Source: Channa striata (taxonomy: Eukaryota; Chordata; Actinopteri; Anabantiformes; Channidae). From it: DNA of 64,000 nt. Both the position numbers and the translations under genes were made by a program. Positions 35,736 through 48,434 of this stretch are shown here, in pieces. The stretch covers positions 30,889,226-30,953,225 of the forward strand of contig CM065168.1 in the NCBI GenBank assembly GCA_033026295.1, in the 5' to 3' direction. The notes under the pieces were generated by a model. The model did no database searches and was not told where the DNA came from. It was given only the letters and a program-made list of their open reading frames with translations. How positions within the stretch are numbered: position 1 is the stretch's first letter; every line of letters starts with the position of its first letter.

Positions 35736-36887
35736 GACCAGTCTAATGTGAACTGATTTCAAACCAAACCTCATACATTCATCAAGTACAACTTGGTCAT
35801 TGGCTCACATCTGTCTTAGATACATGGGAAATGTAGGTAAATGGAAAAATATTAAATACAATTTACATCAGTTTTGAATAGATAAAAGTTTAGTTACAAA
35901 ATAGTAAAAGTGGAAAAACAAAAAGATACAATCACAACAGTTGATGCACACACAAACAGTGAATTATGTATTAACTTTTCCACCAATTTGACTTTTTGGA
36001 ACATCTCACATATTCTTTGCACTGGAGCCACTGACAGGAGCTTGCTAAACCTTTGTAAGTTTATTACTGTAAGACATGTGCACAAAGGCAAACAATAGGC
36101 CCACTTACTGCAAAAAAATATATATATATTTGCGATATATTATATCATTTGTGAGCTTCAGGGAGCTCCTGTTAAAATGCAGGAAAGTCTCTGAATTACA
36201 GTGAGTTGACAGAATTTTGAATTTACACAAAAGTCATATATTGATAAATGCAGCTAGAAAGGTCTAAAAAGTGTTGTCAACAAACAATAAAATCACTTTG
36301 ACAGTGATATTGTTGCATTTAGCTTTTTTTCAATACCTAAAGAATCTGCCATGATTCAGCACTTGTTCTCCACTTCCTCACCAGGACTTTTATTACAAAT
36401 CCAGAGGCCAATTTAACTAACATGTATTGTGCAAATGTGTATGTGTTTGAAGTGAAGAATAAAGTTCTTCTATAAAGTGATGCAATTTGTCACCTTAGGA
36501 GGCATTACTATCTGACACTTTGGGTTGAAATTGTGTTGGCTTAAATAAACAAAGGTAACACTAAGTCACAAAGTAATGAAACTGTGTCTGTGGCATGACA
36601 AAAACATTGTTTTTTTTTTGATTGACATTGTATTATGGGCTGCAATTTTTTTTTTAGAAGACTTGCTGCAAAATCAGCCATGTTAAATCAAGACAACAAC
36701 CCCTGTCTGCTAATTGCTAAAAAGACAATTCTGTTAGGTGCATACATATTTGGACATGGTTCGGACCATCAGTCACTGAGCCTAACCATCTGAACTCAGT
36801 TCTCTCTCAATCTTGCAACTTGCTGGTTGAAACTCTAATAATATAGAGTTTTCCATTATTTCATAATTTCCCTTTAAATTCCCCTTT
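35736..36887. other. Intergenic, no gene recognised
   Basis: AT-rich; a short AT repeat lies at about 36114-36130. No supported exon. Confidence 0.4.
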
Positions 36888-36910
36888 TAATGTGCAATAT
36901 TTTATGTAAT

Positions 36911-39900
36911 CTAGCCACAGGGGTTGCAAGCCAGTAACTTCTGTGCCGGTCCCAAGCCCGGATAAATAGAGAGGGTTGCGTCAGGAAGGGCATCCGGCGT
37001 AAAATTTTGCCAAGTACAATCATGCGAGTCATCCATACCACTTTCATACCGGATCGGTCGAGGCCGGGTTAACAACGACCGCCACGGTGCTGTTAACCTA
37101 CAGGGTGCCGGTGGAAATTGGACTACTGTTGGTCGAAGAAGGAGAGGAGGCAGAAGGGTTCGTGGTCAGAGAGAGAAGGGGAAAGGCAGGAGCGTAGATT
37201 TGAGAGTAGGGACTCTTAACGTTGGCACAATGACAGGGAAAGGTAGAGAGCTGGCAGACATGATGGAGAGAAGGAAGGTAGATGTACTGTGTGTGCAAGA
37301 GACGAGGTGGAAAGGCAGCAAAGCACGTAGTATTGGAGGAGGATAGGAAGAGAAACGGAGTAGGAGTGATCCTGAAGGGGGAGTTTGTGAACAATGTTCT
37401 AGAGATGAAAAGAGTCTCAGACAGGGTGATGAGCCTAAAGCTAGAAATCGAAGGTGTGATGGTGAACGTAGTCAGTGGGTATGCTCCACAAGTTGGCTGT
37501 GAGTTAGAAGAGAAAGAGAGATTCTGGAGTGAGTTTGATGAGGTTGTAGAGAGTATCCCCAGAGGAGAGAGAGTAGTTGTTGGAGCAGACTTCAATGGGC
37601 ATGTTGGTGAGGGGAACAGAGGTGATGAGGAGGTAATGGGCAGGTTTGGTGTAAAGGACAGGAATCCAGAAGGACAGATGGTAGTGGACTTTGCTAAGAG
37701 GATGGAAATGGCTGTAGTTAACACTTACTTCCAGAAGAGAGAGGAACATAGAGTGACATACAAGAGTGGAGGTAGGAGCACACAGGTGGACTACATTCTA
37801 TGTAGACGAGGTCATTTGAGAGAGGTTAGTGACTGTAAAGTGGTGGTAGGAGAGAGTGTAGCCAGACAGCACCGCATGGTGGTGTGTAAGATGACTCTGG
37901 TGGTCAGGAAGAAGAAGAGAGGAAAGTCAGAAAAGAAGACCAAGTGGTGGAAGCTAAAGAATGAAGAAACTTGTAAGGAATTCAGGCAGAAGTTGAGACA
38001 GGCTTTGGGTGGTCAGGAAGAGCTTCAGATGACTGGGAAACTACAGCAGAGGTAATTAGGGAAACAGGTAGGAAGGTGCTTGGTGTGTCATCTGGTAAGC
38101 AGTACGGATTTAAATGTTCCATGTTTGGAGAATCATGTTTTAATTTCATTCCTAATAAAACTGCCCTGAGGAAAGATGATAAAGACAGTTGGTGGTGGAA
38201 TGAGGAATTACAAGACTGCATCCAGAGGAAGAGGTTAGCTAAAAGGAAGTGGGATGTAGAAAGGACTGAGGAAAGTAGACAGGAGTACAAGGAAGGGCAG
38301 CGCAGAGTGAAGAGGGAGGTGGCAAAGGCCAAACAGAAAGCTTACGATGAGCTGTATGACAGGTTAGACATGAAGGAAGGAGAGAAGGACTTACAGGATA
38401 GCCAGACAGAGAGATAGAGATGGGAAAGATGTGCAACAGATAAGGGTGATTAAAGACAGAGATGGAAAGGTGCTAACAAGCCAGGAGAGTGTGCAGAGAA
38501 GATGGAAGGAGTATTTTGAGGAGCTGATGAATGTGGAAAATGACAGGGAAAAAGGGAGGAAGATGTGGATGTTGTGGAGCAGGAAATAGGAGAGATTAGA
38601 AAGGATGAGGTGAGGAAGGCTCTGAAAAGGATGAAGAGCGGAAAGGCTGTAGGTCCTGATGACGTACCTGTGGAGGTGTGGAAGTGTCTAGGAGAGACAG
38701 CAGTGAAGTTTCTGACAGGTCTGTTTAACAGGATTTTAGAGACTGAGAAGATGCCTGAGGAATGGAGGAGAAGCGTTCTGGTGCCGATCTTTAAGAACAA
38801 GGGTGACACGCAGAACTGTAGCAACTATAGAGGGATAAAGCTGATGAGCCACACAATGAAGCTGTGGGAAAGAGTAGTGGAGGCCAGGCTTAGGAAGGAG
38901 GTGGAGATTTGTGAGCAGCAGTATGGTTTCATGCCCCTTAAGAGCACCACTGACGCCATTTTCGCTTTGAGGTTGTTGATGGAAAAGTACAGAGATGGTC
39001 AGAAGGAGCTGCATTGTGTCTTTGTGGATTTAGAGAAGGCGTATGACAGGGTGCCGAGGGAGGAGCTGTGGTACTGTATGAGGATGTCGGGAGTGGCAGA
39101 GAAGTACGTCAGAGTAGTTCAGGACATGTATGAGAGAAGCATGACGGTGGTGAGATGTGCCGGGGTCAGACAGAGGAATTCAAGGTGGAGGTGGGACTAC
39201 ACCAAGGATCGGCTTTGAGTCCCTTCTTGTTTGCTATGCTGATGGACAGGTTGACAGATGAGGTTAGACAGAAATCTCCCTGGACAATGATGTTTGCAGA
39301 TGACATTGTGATTTGCAGTGAGAGTAGAGAGCAGGTGGAGGAACAGCTGGAGGGTGGAGGTTTGCTCTGGAAAGAAGAGGTATGAAAGTCAAGACAGAAT
39401 ACATGTGTGTAAACAAGAGGGAGGTAGAAGTGTGAGGTTACAGGGGCTGAGGTGAAGAAGGTGCAGGAGTTTAAGTACTTGGGGTCAACAGTTCAGTGTG
39501 ATGGGGAGTGTGGAAAAGAGGTGAAGAGGCGAGTGCAGGCAGGTTGGAGTGGGTGGAGGAAAGTGTCAGGAGTGTTGTGTGACAGAAGAGTGTCAGCAAG
39601 ACTCAAAGGAAAGGTGTACAGGACAGTAGTGAGACCAACTCTGCTCTATGGGTTAGAGACAGTAGCAGTGAGAAAGAGACAAGAGGCAGAGATGGAAGCA
39701 GCAGAGATGAAGATGTTGAGGTTCTCCTTAGGAGTGACAAGGTTGGACAGAATTAGGAACGAGTTCATCAGAGGGACAGCACACGTTGCCTGTGTTAGCA
39801 ACAAAGTCAGAGAGGCCAGATTGAGATGGTTTGGACATGTGCAGAGGAGGGATAGTGATTATATTGGTAAAAGGATGTTGGAGATGGAGCTGCCAGGCAA

Positions 39901-40068
39901 GAGGGCGAGAGGACGACCAAGGAGGAGATATATGGACGTCCTAACAGAGGACATGAGGTTAGCTGGTGTCAGAGAGGAAGATGCCCAGGATAGAGTAAAG
40001 TGGAAAAGGATGATTCGCTGTGGCGACCCCTGATGGGAAAAGCCGAAAGAGTAGTAGTAGTAGTAGAG
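36911..40068 (+). mobile_element. RTE-clade LINE, copy 2, full length, with 23-bp target duplication
   Basis: Both flanks carry an identical 23-bp duplication (36888-36910 and 40069-40091), so the 3158-bp element is complete from the ctagccacagg start to the GTA-repeat tail. It encodes the same endonuclease and reverse transcriptase as copy 1. The perfect duplicate indicates a rather recent insertion. Confidence 0.93.
37242..40033 (+). pseudogene. RTE LINE copy 2 endonuclease-reverse transcriptase ORF, broken
   Basis: Frames at 37282-38055, 38076-38417, 38565-39218, 39155-39385 and 39452-40033 cover the protein. Compared with copy 1, 26 bp are missing at about 37341-37345, between two ggata repeats, which breaks the endonuclease. 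One base is lost near 38030. A 69-bp in-frame insertion lies at 38100-38168 (see findings). Small deletions occur near 39160, 39355-39395 and 39420. The FADDIVICSES box at about 39295 is retained. Not functional. Confidence 0.85.
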
Positions 40069-40379
40069 TAATGTGCAATATTTTATGTAATGCATACCTT
40101 AGATTTTTCTGCTTCTTTCTCCCTGCACAAAGCTGCATCAACAAGCACATTTTTCCCCAACACAAAGTGACCCTTTGCAACCCTTTGTGTCTCTGTGTGA
40201 GCCCTCATGTGTGTTGGTTTGGTTGTCATGACAAACAAATTTACTGTTAGAGGTGTTTCCTATTTGTTACACCCCTGGTCTAGGGGAACCAAGGCATAAC
40301 ACAATGTGCACCCCCACTCTTCCCATTCCCAGTCAAAACCAGTTATCAAATATTCCAAATTTAAATTATAGCAATTTAT

Positions 40380-40791
40380 TCGGATGTGAGCATTGCCCAA
40401 AACAACAAACAAACCTGTCCTGGGCTGCACATCGGACTCCATTGAGGAGGTGACGGACAGAAGGATTTTGGCAAAAATAACATCCATCATAGATAACCCC
40501 TCCCGCCCCCTGGACCACGCTGTGGAGGCTCTGAGCAGCTCCTTCAGCACTAGACTGTTGCACCCCGAGTGCAGGGAAGGAGCGCCACCGTCGGTCATTC
40601 CCCACAGCCATCAGGCTATACAATGCAGATCACAAGATTCTTTATCCTCGATTTTTAATGCCTTGTTTACAAGGTTAAAGCTGTTTTTTCTTTTTATCTG
40701 ATTTAAAGTTAAACTAAAGTTTACATTGTTCTGTGTAGGTTCTTTGTTCAATTGTGGGATCAATAAAGTATTTTCTTATCTTATCTTATCT
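40380..40791 (+). mobile_element. Rex1/CR1-like LINE 3' end
   Basis: Encodes DRRILAKITSIIDNPSRPLD, SSFSTRLLHPECREG and a diverged SVIPHSHQAI block. A 3'UTR follows, ending attgtgggatcaataaagta with TCTTA repeats (40770-40791). The same terminus is seen in the minus-strand piece at 14742. Confidence 0.7.
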
Positions 40792-41123
40792 TGTGATAGT
40801 TGTCGCTGAGACTCATTTTAACTGGTGCGGCATGTAAGTACGTTATCTGTTTGTGTAAGATAAAAAATCAGTCCACTGTAAGTATGCGACTCTACCTCAA
40901 TGCTCAGGTAGAGCATTACTCCAAGTTTCAGTGGTAAGTGTTTGGACAGCCGGGGTAGACCATTGTAAATTTAGGCTCACGTAGGTTTACTGAAGAATCA
41001 TCATCACCAAGTTTCCCCCGTTTGCAGCTCCTCTTTATGTTCCTTAGTCTTCCTGCTCTTGCTACCTGGCCTGCCTCGCTCCGCCCACGCTCACCTGCAG
41101 CTCATCAGCCCATCACAGTGTGC

Positions 41124-41129
41124 TTAAAA
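41124..41129 (+). promoter_or_regulatory. Possible TTAAAA core promoter of type II lectin A
   Basis: TTAAAA follows a ctccgcccac GC-rich element (41080 region). A noncoding exon could end at tcttctctg|gtaaca (41221) and join at cttcag (41424). The same layout occurs at 54836-54841 for the sister gene. Confidence 0.35.
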
Positions 41130-41453
41130 GACTTCAGCCAGCTTTTGTTTGCTCTCTTTGAAGCCTGTGTTGGACCTGAATCTACCTCAGCGCTTGTGCA
41201 ACCTGTTCACCTCTTCTCTGGTAACAAATTATTTCTGTCTTAAACAATTACTGACTGCCTGCTATCTCTGAATGTTTTCTTACCTGAGCTCGCCTGTAAG
41301 GTTGCTGAATGTTGGCGTCGTCTACACGATGAGAGGAATTATTTTGTGGACAAATGCATTGAGGTTTCAGCCTGAGCATTTAGAGGAAATCATAACTTTT
41401 AGCAATGTGTCTGTTTCTCTTCAGAGAAGGTGATCAAATTAACCGCTGGCATC

Positions 41454-42467
41454 ATGTCAATGAAGATTCTGATGATGTCTCTCCTCGTCTGTGCCTCGAT
41501 GGCGCTAACGAAAGCTGCTAGTGAGTATTGCAAAGGATTTAAAATGGGTTTTAAAAGTTTTTGCGTAATTGCAAATGTCAATACAACTAGTTTTTACAAG
41601 CGGTGTTTGACTTGAAAAAACATTTTCAAACTGTAATGAAATGCAAGTTTACTGTGGAATAAAATGTACTTGAGTGAACCCCTGTACCCGTATTGCAAAT
41701 GTAGTTGTATGGAATCTATGTACACATGTTCAATTCTGTTTCAGAGACTCGTGACACCGAGGTGTCTCTGTGTCCAGCCAACTGGACTCCCTACAATGAC
41801 CGCTGTTACTACTGCAATTCAACACAAACAACTTGGGATGATGCTGAGGTAATCTGGGGAGTTTGGATTCAGTCCAGAATGTTTTGTTTCTGTCATGAAA
41901 TGTCAGATTTTTGCATGTATGTCTTCCTGTAGAGCTGCTGTCAGTCTCAAAATGGACACCTTGCATTTGTCGGCAGTGTTGAAGAATATGACGTAATTCA
42001 ACAACTAGTGAGGTCTGCGATAGGAGCTCATCCCGTATGGCTGGGAGGCTCTGTTTCAATAACGGTATGTTACTGATTACTTGACCTAAAAGTAAAAGTC
42101 CATAAGCTATGTGATAAACTAACCTCTTTGTGTTTTGTTCTTTCTAGGTGGGCAAATGGCTCTCAGTGCAGCTAGGTTTGGATATTTCACTGCTGTCCCC
42201 AGCACAGCTTACTTGCTCTGCAGCACAGTGCTGTTTGGTGATGGACTTTGGAGGTAAATCACTGAAATGAGCTGTAATGCCACTAGTCTGGTAGACATTA
42301 ACTGTGTGCTGTCATGTGTAGTGCATATTTGGCCCCCAAGTTTTCTTAATTGAATAAAGAAAACTGATGTCTAAATAATGTGTCTTTTTGCAGATAAGAA
42401 GCTTGGTGCTCTGGCCTGCTCCAACAAAGTGGCCTTTGTTTGTGAGAAGGGAAGGCTGGAGCCATGA
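41454..42467 (+). CDS. C-type lectin-like protein, type II copy A, five exons
   Basis: Small secreted CTLD protein. Exons: 41454-41520 (signal peptide), 41745-41848 (CPANWTPYNDRCYYC, TTWDDAE), 41933-42064 (GHLAFVGSVEEYDVIQ, WLGGS), 42148-42253 and 42394-42467; 483 nt, 160 residues, frame intact with GT-AG borders. The fold signatures (WLGG, paired Cys, FVCEK end) are present. The long-loop EPN/QPD motif is absent, and the WND position reads DKKLGALACS. Classical Ca-dependent sugar binding is therefore not expected. Extra cysteines occur (CYYC, SCC, CCLV). The start at 41454 follows the sister gene; an in-frame ATG at 41460 is equally possible. It converges on the type I lectin at 46.9-48.4 kb. 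Confidence 0.87.
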
Positions 42468-43480
42468 ATTCCATGCTCCGATGTGCAGTACATGGATTTG
42501 ACGGTGTACTTGATCATACTGTTACATGTTGTACTGATTACTACTCAATAAATGCTCCAACACTGAACGAAGTTGGTCATGTGTGCAGATGCACCACTGT
42601 TCACACAACTACTAGATGGGAAGAAGAAACTTCTTTACACAGGGATGTTCACTGTGCAGTCTGACTGGCTTGATAAAGCTTTCTGACTCAGTTGATGGTA
42701 TGCTGCTCTACACCAAATGAATAGCTGTAGCTAAGTTTCTGAAGTAAAATGCCCCTAAATTAGCCTTTATTTAAATGTAGAAATGCAATATCCAGGCAGA
42801 TGCATGTTGCAAAAATCTGACCGAGCAAGCTAAGAGACAGGAGACAGCTTTCAAATGATCATTAAGCAATTTAATGACAAACTGTTAAAATAAGCAAAAA
42901 GGTAGAGGAAAACTACAAAAAGAAGTTACACTTGAGTGGTTTAGACAGGCTTGTGTGCTTTTAATTGCTCAACAATACAAATCATACGTTCAGGTGAATA
43001 CACATTGATCAGGAGTCCTAATTAGCAAGTCTGTGTTACTGTTTCTTCCCTGCTGGGATGGCTACCTGGGTGAAGCTAGGGTTAAAGGGGTAGACCGTCT
43101 TCTAAGGTGTCAACAAGTATTTAAAGGTTTCTCACAAATGTTACGTCTGGGATTTTATGTCCTTGCTTGTTCCTGTGGGCTTTACATTGAGTAGCACATG
43201 CTAATCATGTCAGTGGGAAGTCAGGGCATCTTGTGGGACACAAAAGGTAAGGTGGTGAGGAAACGAATACAGTGACTGTAATACTGCTCAAGGAATAAAT
43301 ACTGTCTAGGTCTTGAACTAAAACATATTCAGTGTCTCAATTTGTGCTAAAAATGGACTGTGACCTGCAGGAAATGAATAAAACCTGCAGGAGGGCAGAG
43401 TTCAAAAGTCATAACTACATGTGCTTCTTTTCGAGTCAGGCTTCGTCTCTAACCAGATCAGCTGGACTTTAACCTAAGAA
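42468..43480. other. 3' flank of type II lectin A
   Basis: Includes a polyadenylation-like aataaa at 42548 and then non-coding sequence shared with 56154-56990. No gene. Confidence 0.4.
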
Positions 43481-43545
43481 CAAAGACTCAGGATTCCTGT
43501 TTCCACCATGAGAATAAACCCCACCAGACAAGACAAGGTTTTTTA

Positions 43546-43745
43546 AGTAGAGGTTTGATTACAGCTACCTTATAGACCTTTGGTACATATCCTGTTTGTA
43601 AAGATATATTAACGATATCTAATAGGAATATGTCCAATAAGGGTAGAGCATCTTTGAGCAGTCTATCTGGAATAGGATCCAGCAGACATGTTGTTGGTTT
43701 AGATGCCATAATAGTTGAACTTAACAAAGCAAGATCTATGGGCAC
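43546..43745 (-). mobile_element. L2 LINE reverse-transcriptase fragment
   Basis: Minus-strand MASKPTTCLLDPIPDRLLKD and TGYVPKVYKVAVIKPLLKKP match the L2 element at 1032-1210. It is truncated at both ends. A shorter sister copy lies at 56983-57103. Confidence 0.8.
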
Positions 43746-44829
43746 ATGACAGGTCTGTCAATGCAAGAAGAGGAGCTGAGATATATATATTTTTTCATTT
43801 GAACCCATTAAATCAGTTCTGCAGAGCGTTTTATTTGTTTTGATCAGCGTTTGCATTACCTCCATATCCAGTTACAGCAGGCAGCTGTTTTCAGCACTTA
43901 GTTTTTTGTAGTGGAAAGTACCAAACTACAAGTACTTTGTTACATTTTGTCACTACATCTAAGAGCAGAACCGAGAGCAGTAAGAGAGGTAGAAATCTTT
44001 ATCAGCTTCAGGGAGAAGGAACAGACAAACTCCTCCTAGTGCATGAGGAACTACAACATATATGTGCAAATTGTTTTGTGATGGATTTTCAGATTGAGTC
44101 ACCACTTACCCCATTGTAGCATGTGATTCATTTTAAAACTGCAGACATTTTGAGAAACGAAGCTAAAAGTCTTAGAAATGGCTGAAAATGAGAAATAATG
44201 TGAACACATGGTTGAAAAAGCTGAAATCTAGATGTTAATTGTTTACAATGTAATATACAACAACCAACCTTTTGTTTTATTGTTGTACAGGTTAACCTTA
44301 CACTAGGAATTATCATTACATTTTTTGTCAGACACAGTGCTTACTGGCACCCCTCTTTGTTTCTCCTGGTACTCGAACCTGTTACAATTTTTCAAACTGT
44401 GTTGCATTTGCAGTAATAAAATCGCCCTGTAATGGGAATTAAATAACTCCCTCCTCCTAACTTGTGATAATGCTTCTTCTGGTGGAGACCTGGTCTTTTT
44501 GAAGAAATCTGAGCTACTGATGTCCTTCATGGCTGTAGTTCTAAAGTCAAATATTTGACAGTGGAAGTAAAAAGTTTTTACTAATAATAAAAATATATAA
44601 TAGCAAACTAATATATTAATAATTTGATTAGAACAAAAACTTTGTGTGAGGAAAAAGAGAGAATGTGATCTGTAGCTCACAAGGTGGCATCAACAGCTGT
44701 ATCCACATGACTTAAAGTGAAGCAGGTTAAATGATGACCAATAATGCATAAGTGCCCTTTCCAGCACCTTGCTACCAAATTAATTTTTACTGTGCACTAC
44801 TGTTTGTTGTACTGCTTGCTTTGTGGTTC

Positions 44830-44940
44830 AGATCTGGTGTGGGAGAAGCTGGATCGAAACATTGGGAATTTTTCCCACCCAGCACAGCAGACTTTGGGTA
44901 GTTCTGCAGAAAGCCTGGGAGCAAATCAAACCGAAATATG
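44830..44940 (+). mobile_element. Tc1-like transposase C-terminal relic
   Basis: Reads DLVWEKLDRNIGNFSHPAQQ, with the adjacent frame carrying the remainder; same family as the relics at 22.3, 59.6 and 63.7 kb. Confidence 0.45.
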
Positions 44941-45885
44941 TAAATCAGTAAAATTCCACAGCGTATTGGATTTGATCAATATTGTGAGCTCAAAAATGCT
45001 TAATAGTTGTTTGTGTTTTATGTTTTTGTTCCATTTACAACCATTTGAATAAATAAAACCAACAATAGTAGAAATGTAGGTATGTATTGATCATTTGACA
45101 GACAAAAAATTTAGCAAAACTACATCCAACTGCATCTTTCATTGTATTTTACTAATATTTCCAAAATTTGGACAGACTTTGATGCTGTGTGTTGTAATGC
45201 CTCGATCTGCTGAAACCATATCACCACTTGGTGCTACTGCAGAAATCCTCTCAGGTAAAGTTGTATCACACTCTAATACAACATTACACTGTGGTACTTT
45301 TTACAGACCTTGTAATTTCTTGTAAAAGTTTTGTTTCTTTCATAATCCCAGAACTTAATGCTTTGCATTATTACAACTGCTCCCTGAGAAAGAATGAGGG
45401 AGAGATTCAAGTCAAGAAAACTAATCAAACAAATGCAAATTCAAAAGCCTTCATATTCATTAGTAACCAATAAAGAAACAAACATGACAAAAAAAACAAG
45501 AGGATTAATGAATGGTGGCATTATGCTGTGCAATGTGTTATTTCAACATACATACAGATGATTTCCCCCTTTATTTTTTCAATATTCAGCACATTAAACA
45601 TCAGCAAAAACACCCCAGGAGACTACTGTATATAAAGGGAGTCAATGGCCATCCTCTGGGTGTGTGAGTTAATGTTTCTTTATCTTTGAATTTCTATACA
45701 GAAAGATCTTCCTCACTCTATCATTATTGTCCTGAATCCTTCATAAAATTCAGTTATCTTTTTTATTTCATTGGTCTTTTTTCATGTTTTGCTTTGGATC
45801 AGTTGCTTTTTCTAACTGCTTGTGAAATTCAATAAATCACAAACAGTACAATTTGTTTTTAAATAATTTGTTTGGCAGCTGACCA

Positions 45886-45946
45886 TCAAATTTGATAATG
45901 CTTTGTCTGTGCCAACAAACAAACTGGTACTATTGAATAAGACTGA
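45886..45946 (+). pseudogene. Relic last exon of a lectin
   Basis: The stretch after aataaatcacaaacagtaca (45830 region) and a cag acceptor-like site matches the last exon of the 34.4-kb pseudogene (tttgtctgtgccaacaaaca, aactggtactattgaataag). About 26 bp are missing in the middle. Upstream intron sequence (ttggtcttttttcatgtttt) also matches. Only this exon is recognisable. Confidence 0.6.
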
Positions 45947-46861
45947 AGAAAAATGTATGATGATGACAGACATATGCTGTGCTCTTCACAGCTTCAGGAG
46001 TAACATCAATATGTAACACTGATTTTGTAAACTTTCCTCACATTCATGGTGTCCATAACTTGTTTCTTCTTTCTGTTTTTAGAAATAAATGAATTTCTGA
46101 TGACTTTGGATGTTTTTTTCATCCTAATCAAATATTATAGCAAGTTAATTTAACTTCATCTGTGTCTTTATAAGTCATTTTATTTTATACAAATCAGTTA
46201 CATTAGATCTGAATCTCCATTCAGTTTTACCATTTAGATTTAGATGTAGTTTCATCAGTTTGAGTTACATTTTTAATTTATCAATTCACACAGGTCCTGG
46301 TTGCTTTGCCCAGCATGTACCACTTTGGTCACAAAAATTCCAAATTCATGGTTGGACACGACCATAATTCATCTGTTTGTAAAGTTTCAGCTCGTGTTTG
46401 GACTGTGTCTCATTTAAGTGAAATAAGGCCCATTGTGCCTTTAATGCTCTCAGTGATTAAGGGCCAATCTTGAGGTAGAAGGTGGATAAAAGGTGCCGCT
46501 CAGATGTTGTCTGTGAGCTGAGGCAGCAGTTAACCTGTGTTACACAGTTTGCCTGAAGGAGCCAAAAAAATCCTCAAACTTCATGATAAAACCCAAACTT
46601 TAAAATAAGACAACCCATGACTCTTTTTATATTAGGATGTAAATAAAAGTGTAATAATATTTTGTATCTCCACTGTCTAGATACCAGCCCGTTTCATGTG
46701 TTTGACCTTTTTTATTGTACATAGGAAAAGAAGAATTTTAACTTGGACAGTGATTCCTAAAGGGCCAAATTCACTGTGTGGTATTACATCAGCAGGCAAG
46801 AAATGTTGACTACTACATGCAGGAGCCTTTATGAATGATAACACAGAGATGTGGAAGTACA

Positions 46862-48434
46862 TTAATACACAACCAAGTGCAGATCAATGTAAGTCTTGGG
46901 ATTTTTAGAAGCACTGCCCATTTTAGAGCAGACAAATTCCCTCAAGTAGGAGCAGGGTTGATCATCAAACTTCCTGTCACCTGTAAGAAGACAGAAATGG
47001 TTAATTTTGGGATACATTTTCAGCTTTAACATTAACCTCTGTAAACCTTCTTTTGTTGTAATTGTACACAAACATGTGAGGTAGGATTAGTTTTTTTCTT
47101 CTGTGCTCTTGAGCCTTCATGCTGTATTATGTTTATTCTTCATACTGTTGTAAGCTACATGTAGGCTATTCATCTTTAGCTGGTTGTATTTTGTGACCCT
47201 GTAAAGACTGTAGTAAGTGATTAGGATTTTTTTATGAAACTATTCATTTTTCAACAAAAATTTTAAATGTTTTTCAAATTATAAATTTACCTCCGAAGTT
47301 CATCGCCATACAGTGTGCTGATGCGCCATTATCAGGCTGTCCTTGAGACCAGTAGGTAAACTCAAAAGCTGTACCATCACTCCAGAACCAAGATCCTTCC
47401 TACAAGACAGTACAGAACAATGCAACAACCGTTAAGTTTTTTTTTTCTTAAGTAGCTTTAAGATTCTTTGTAACCCGTAACATACCTGTTGTGCATCAGT
47501 GCCTCCAAACCATGTGAATGGATGTGAACCAGTGAGATTCCTTATCATAATCTGAATGAATTGATACTCATCAACGCTGTGCACTGAGGCAAGGTTCCCA
47601 CCACGGGACAGACAGTTTTTCTACAGAAGTGGGAAGGACAGAGAGAATAGAGCTGTGTGTGTGTGGCCACATGAATGATACACTATACACTGAATAATGA
47701 GGAGCAAAGCAACCGCAGAGAGACACAAGCATAACCAACACATCTACGACAACAGAGACACAATACAATTATTATCACCGTCTTATCTTTTGTCTCAAAT
47801 AGCATTTCTTGATGTTATATTACAATATAAAGATGTTTCTATTCATTTCTAATAAGGTATTTATATATCAGTCAAAATGTGTGACTTTCAAAAATCTCAC
47901 ATTTAACAGATATAAGTCCAACTTCTCCTCATTACCTCAGCATCAGCCCAAGTCATCGTTGTTGCAACATAAAGGAAACAGCGACCATTGAAATCAGTCC
48001 AACCACTGGGACAGGTTGTTGACTCCTTGACCAAATGAATCTCTCCTGAAAGCAAAATCACAAAAAAGTTCATCAATGCAGTAGGTTTTTTAGATTTTTA
48101 AATAAAACTTCAATGCTCTACTTTCTTGGAATGTTTCTTCAATGAGAGTAAGTGCTGAAGGTAGAGGTTTCACATAACATCACATCTACTGTTTTCTCTC
48201 ATTTGTGATCAGTTTAGCTTTTGACATTAATTCAAATGCCACTTTAACTCTTTTCTAGTTGTATAGTTGACAGAAAGTAGGACACTACAGTGGTATATAT
48301 GTAGTACTTTTCTTTTTCTTTTTACATAGTGTGAACAGAAATATGAGTTTTTTTTTAGCACATTTCCACTCACCAGCAGCTCTGCTCAGAGCCATTATGG
48401 CACAGATGAGAAGAGATACCGTCAGCATCTTCAT
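46862..48434 (-). CDS. Secreted C-type lectin, type I copy 3, five-exon form
   Basis: Minus-strand exons: 48434-48374 (signal peptide), 48045-47936, 47620-47486, 47399-47291, 46980-46862; 534 nt, 177 residues, intact. It lacks the 54-bp linker exon found in three sister genes. Both neighbouring junctions are phase 1, so the frame stays open and the mature protein starts almost directly at the CTLD. The ligand loop reads QPDNGASAH, and exon 4 has HPFTWFGG in place of YPVTWLGG. FDD replaces WND. The C-terminal tail (SKNPKTYIDLHLVVY) differs slightly. TATA box and noncoding exon upstream at 48.9-49.0 kb. Confidence 0.88.

Noticed and set aside
35500..35751. Further hydrophobic frames near the LTR end
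   Set aside because: Same reason; no conserved motif and they cross the LTR boundary.
40020..40070. CRISPR-like short tandem repeats (GTA)n
   Set aside because: These are the 3' tails of RTE elements; no spacer structure, and the genome is eukaryotic.
41730..42059. Minus-strand frame opposite the type II lectin (and 55421-55750)
   Set aside because: Antisense of real exons; conserved only because the sense exons are.
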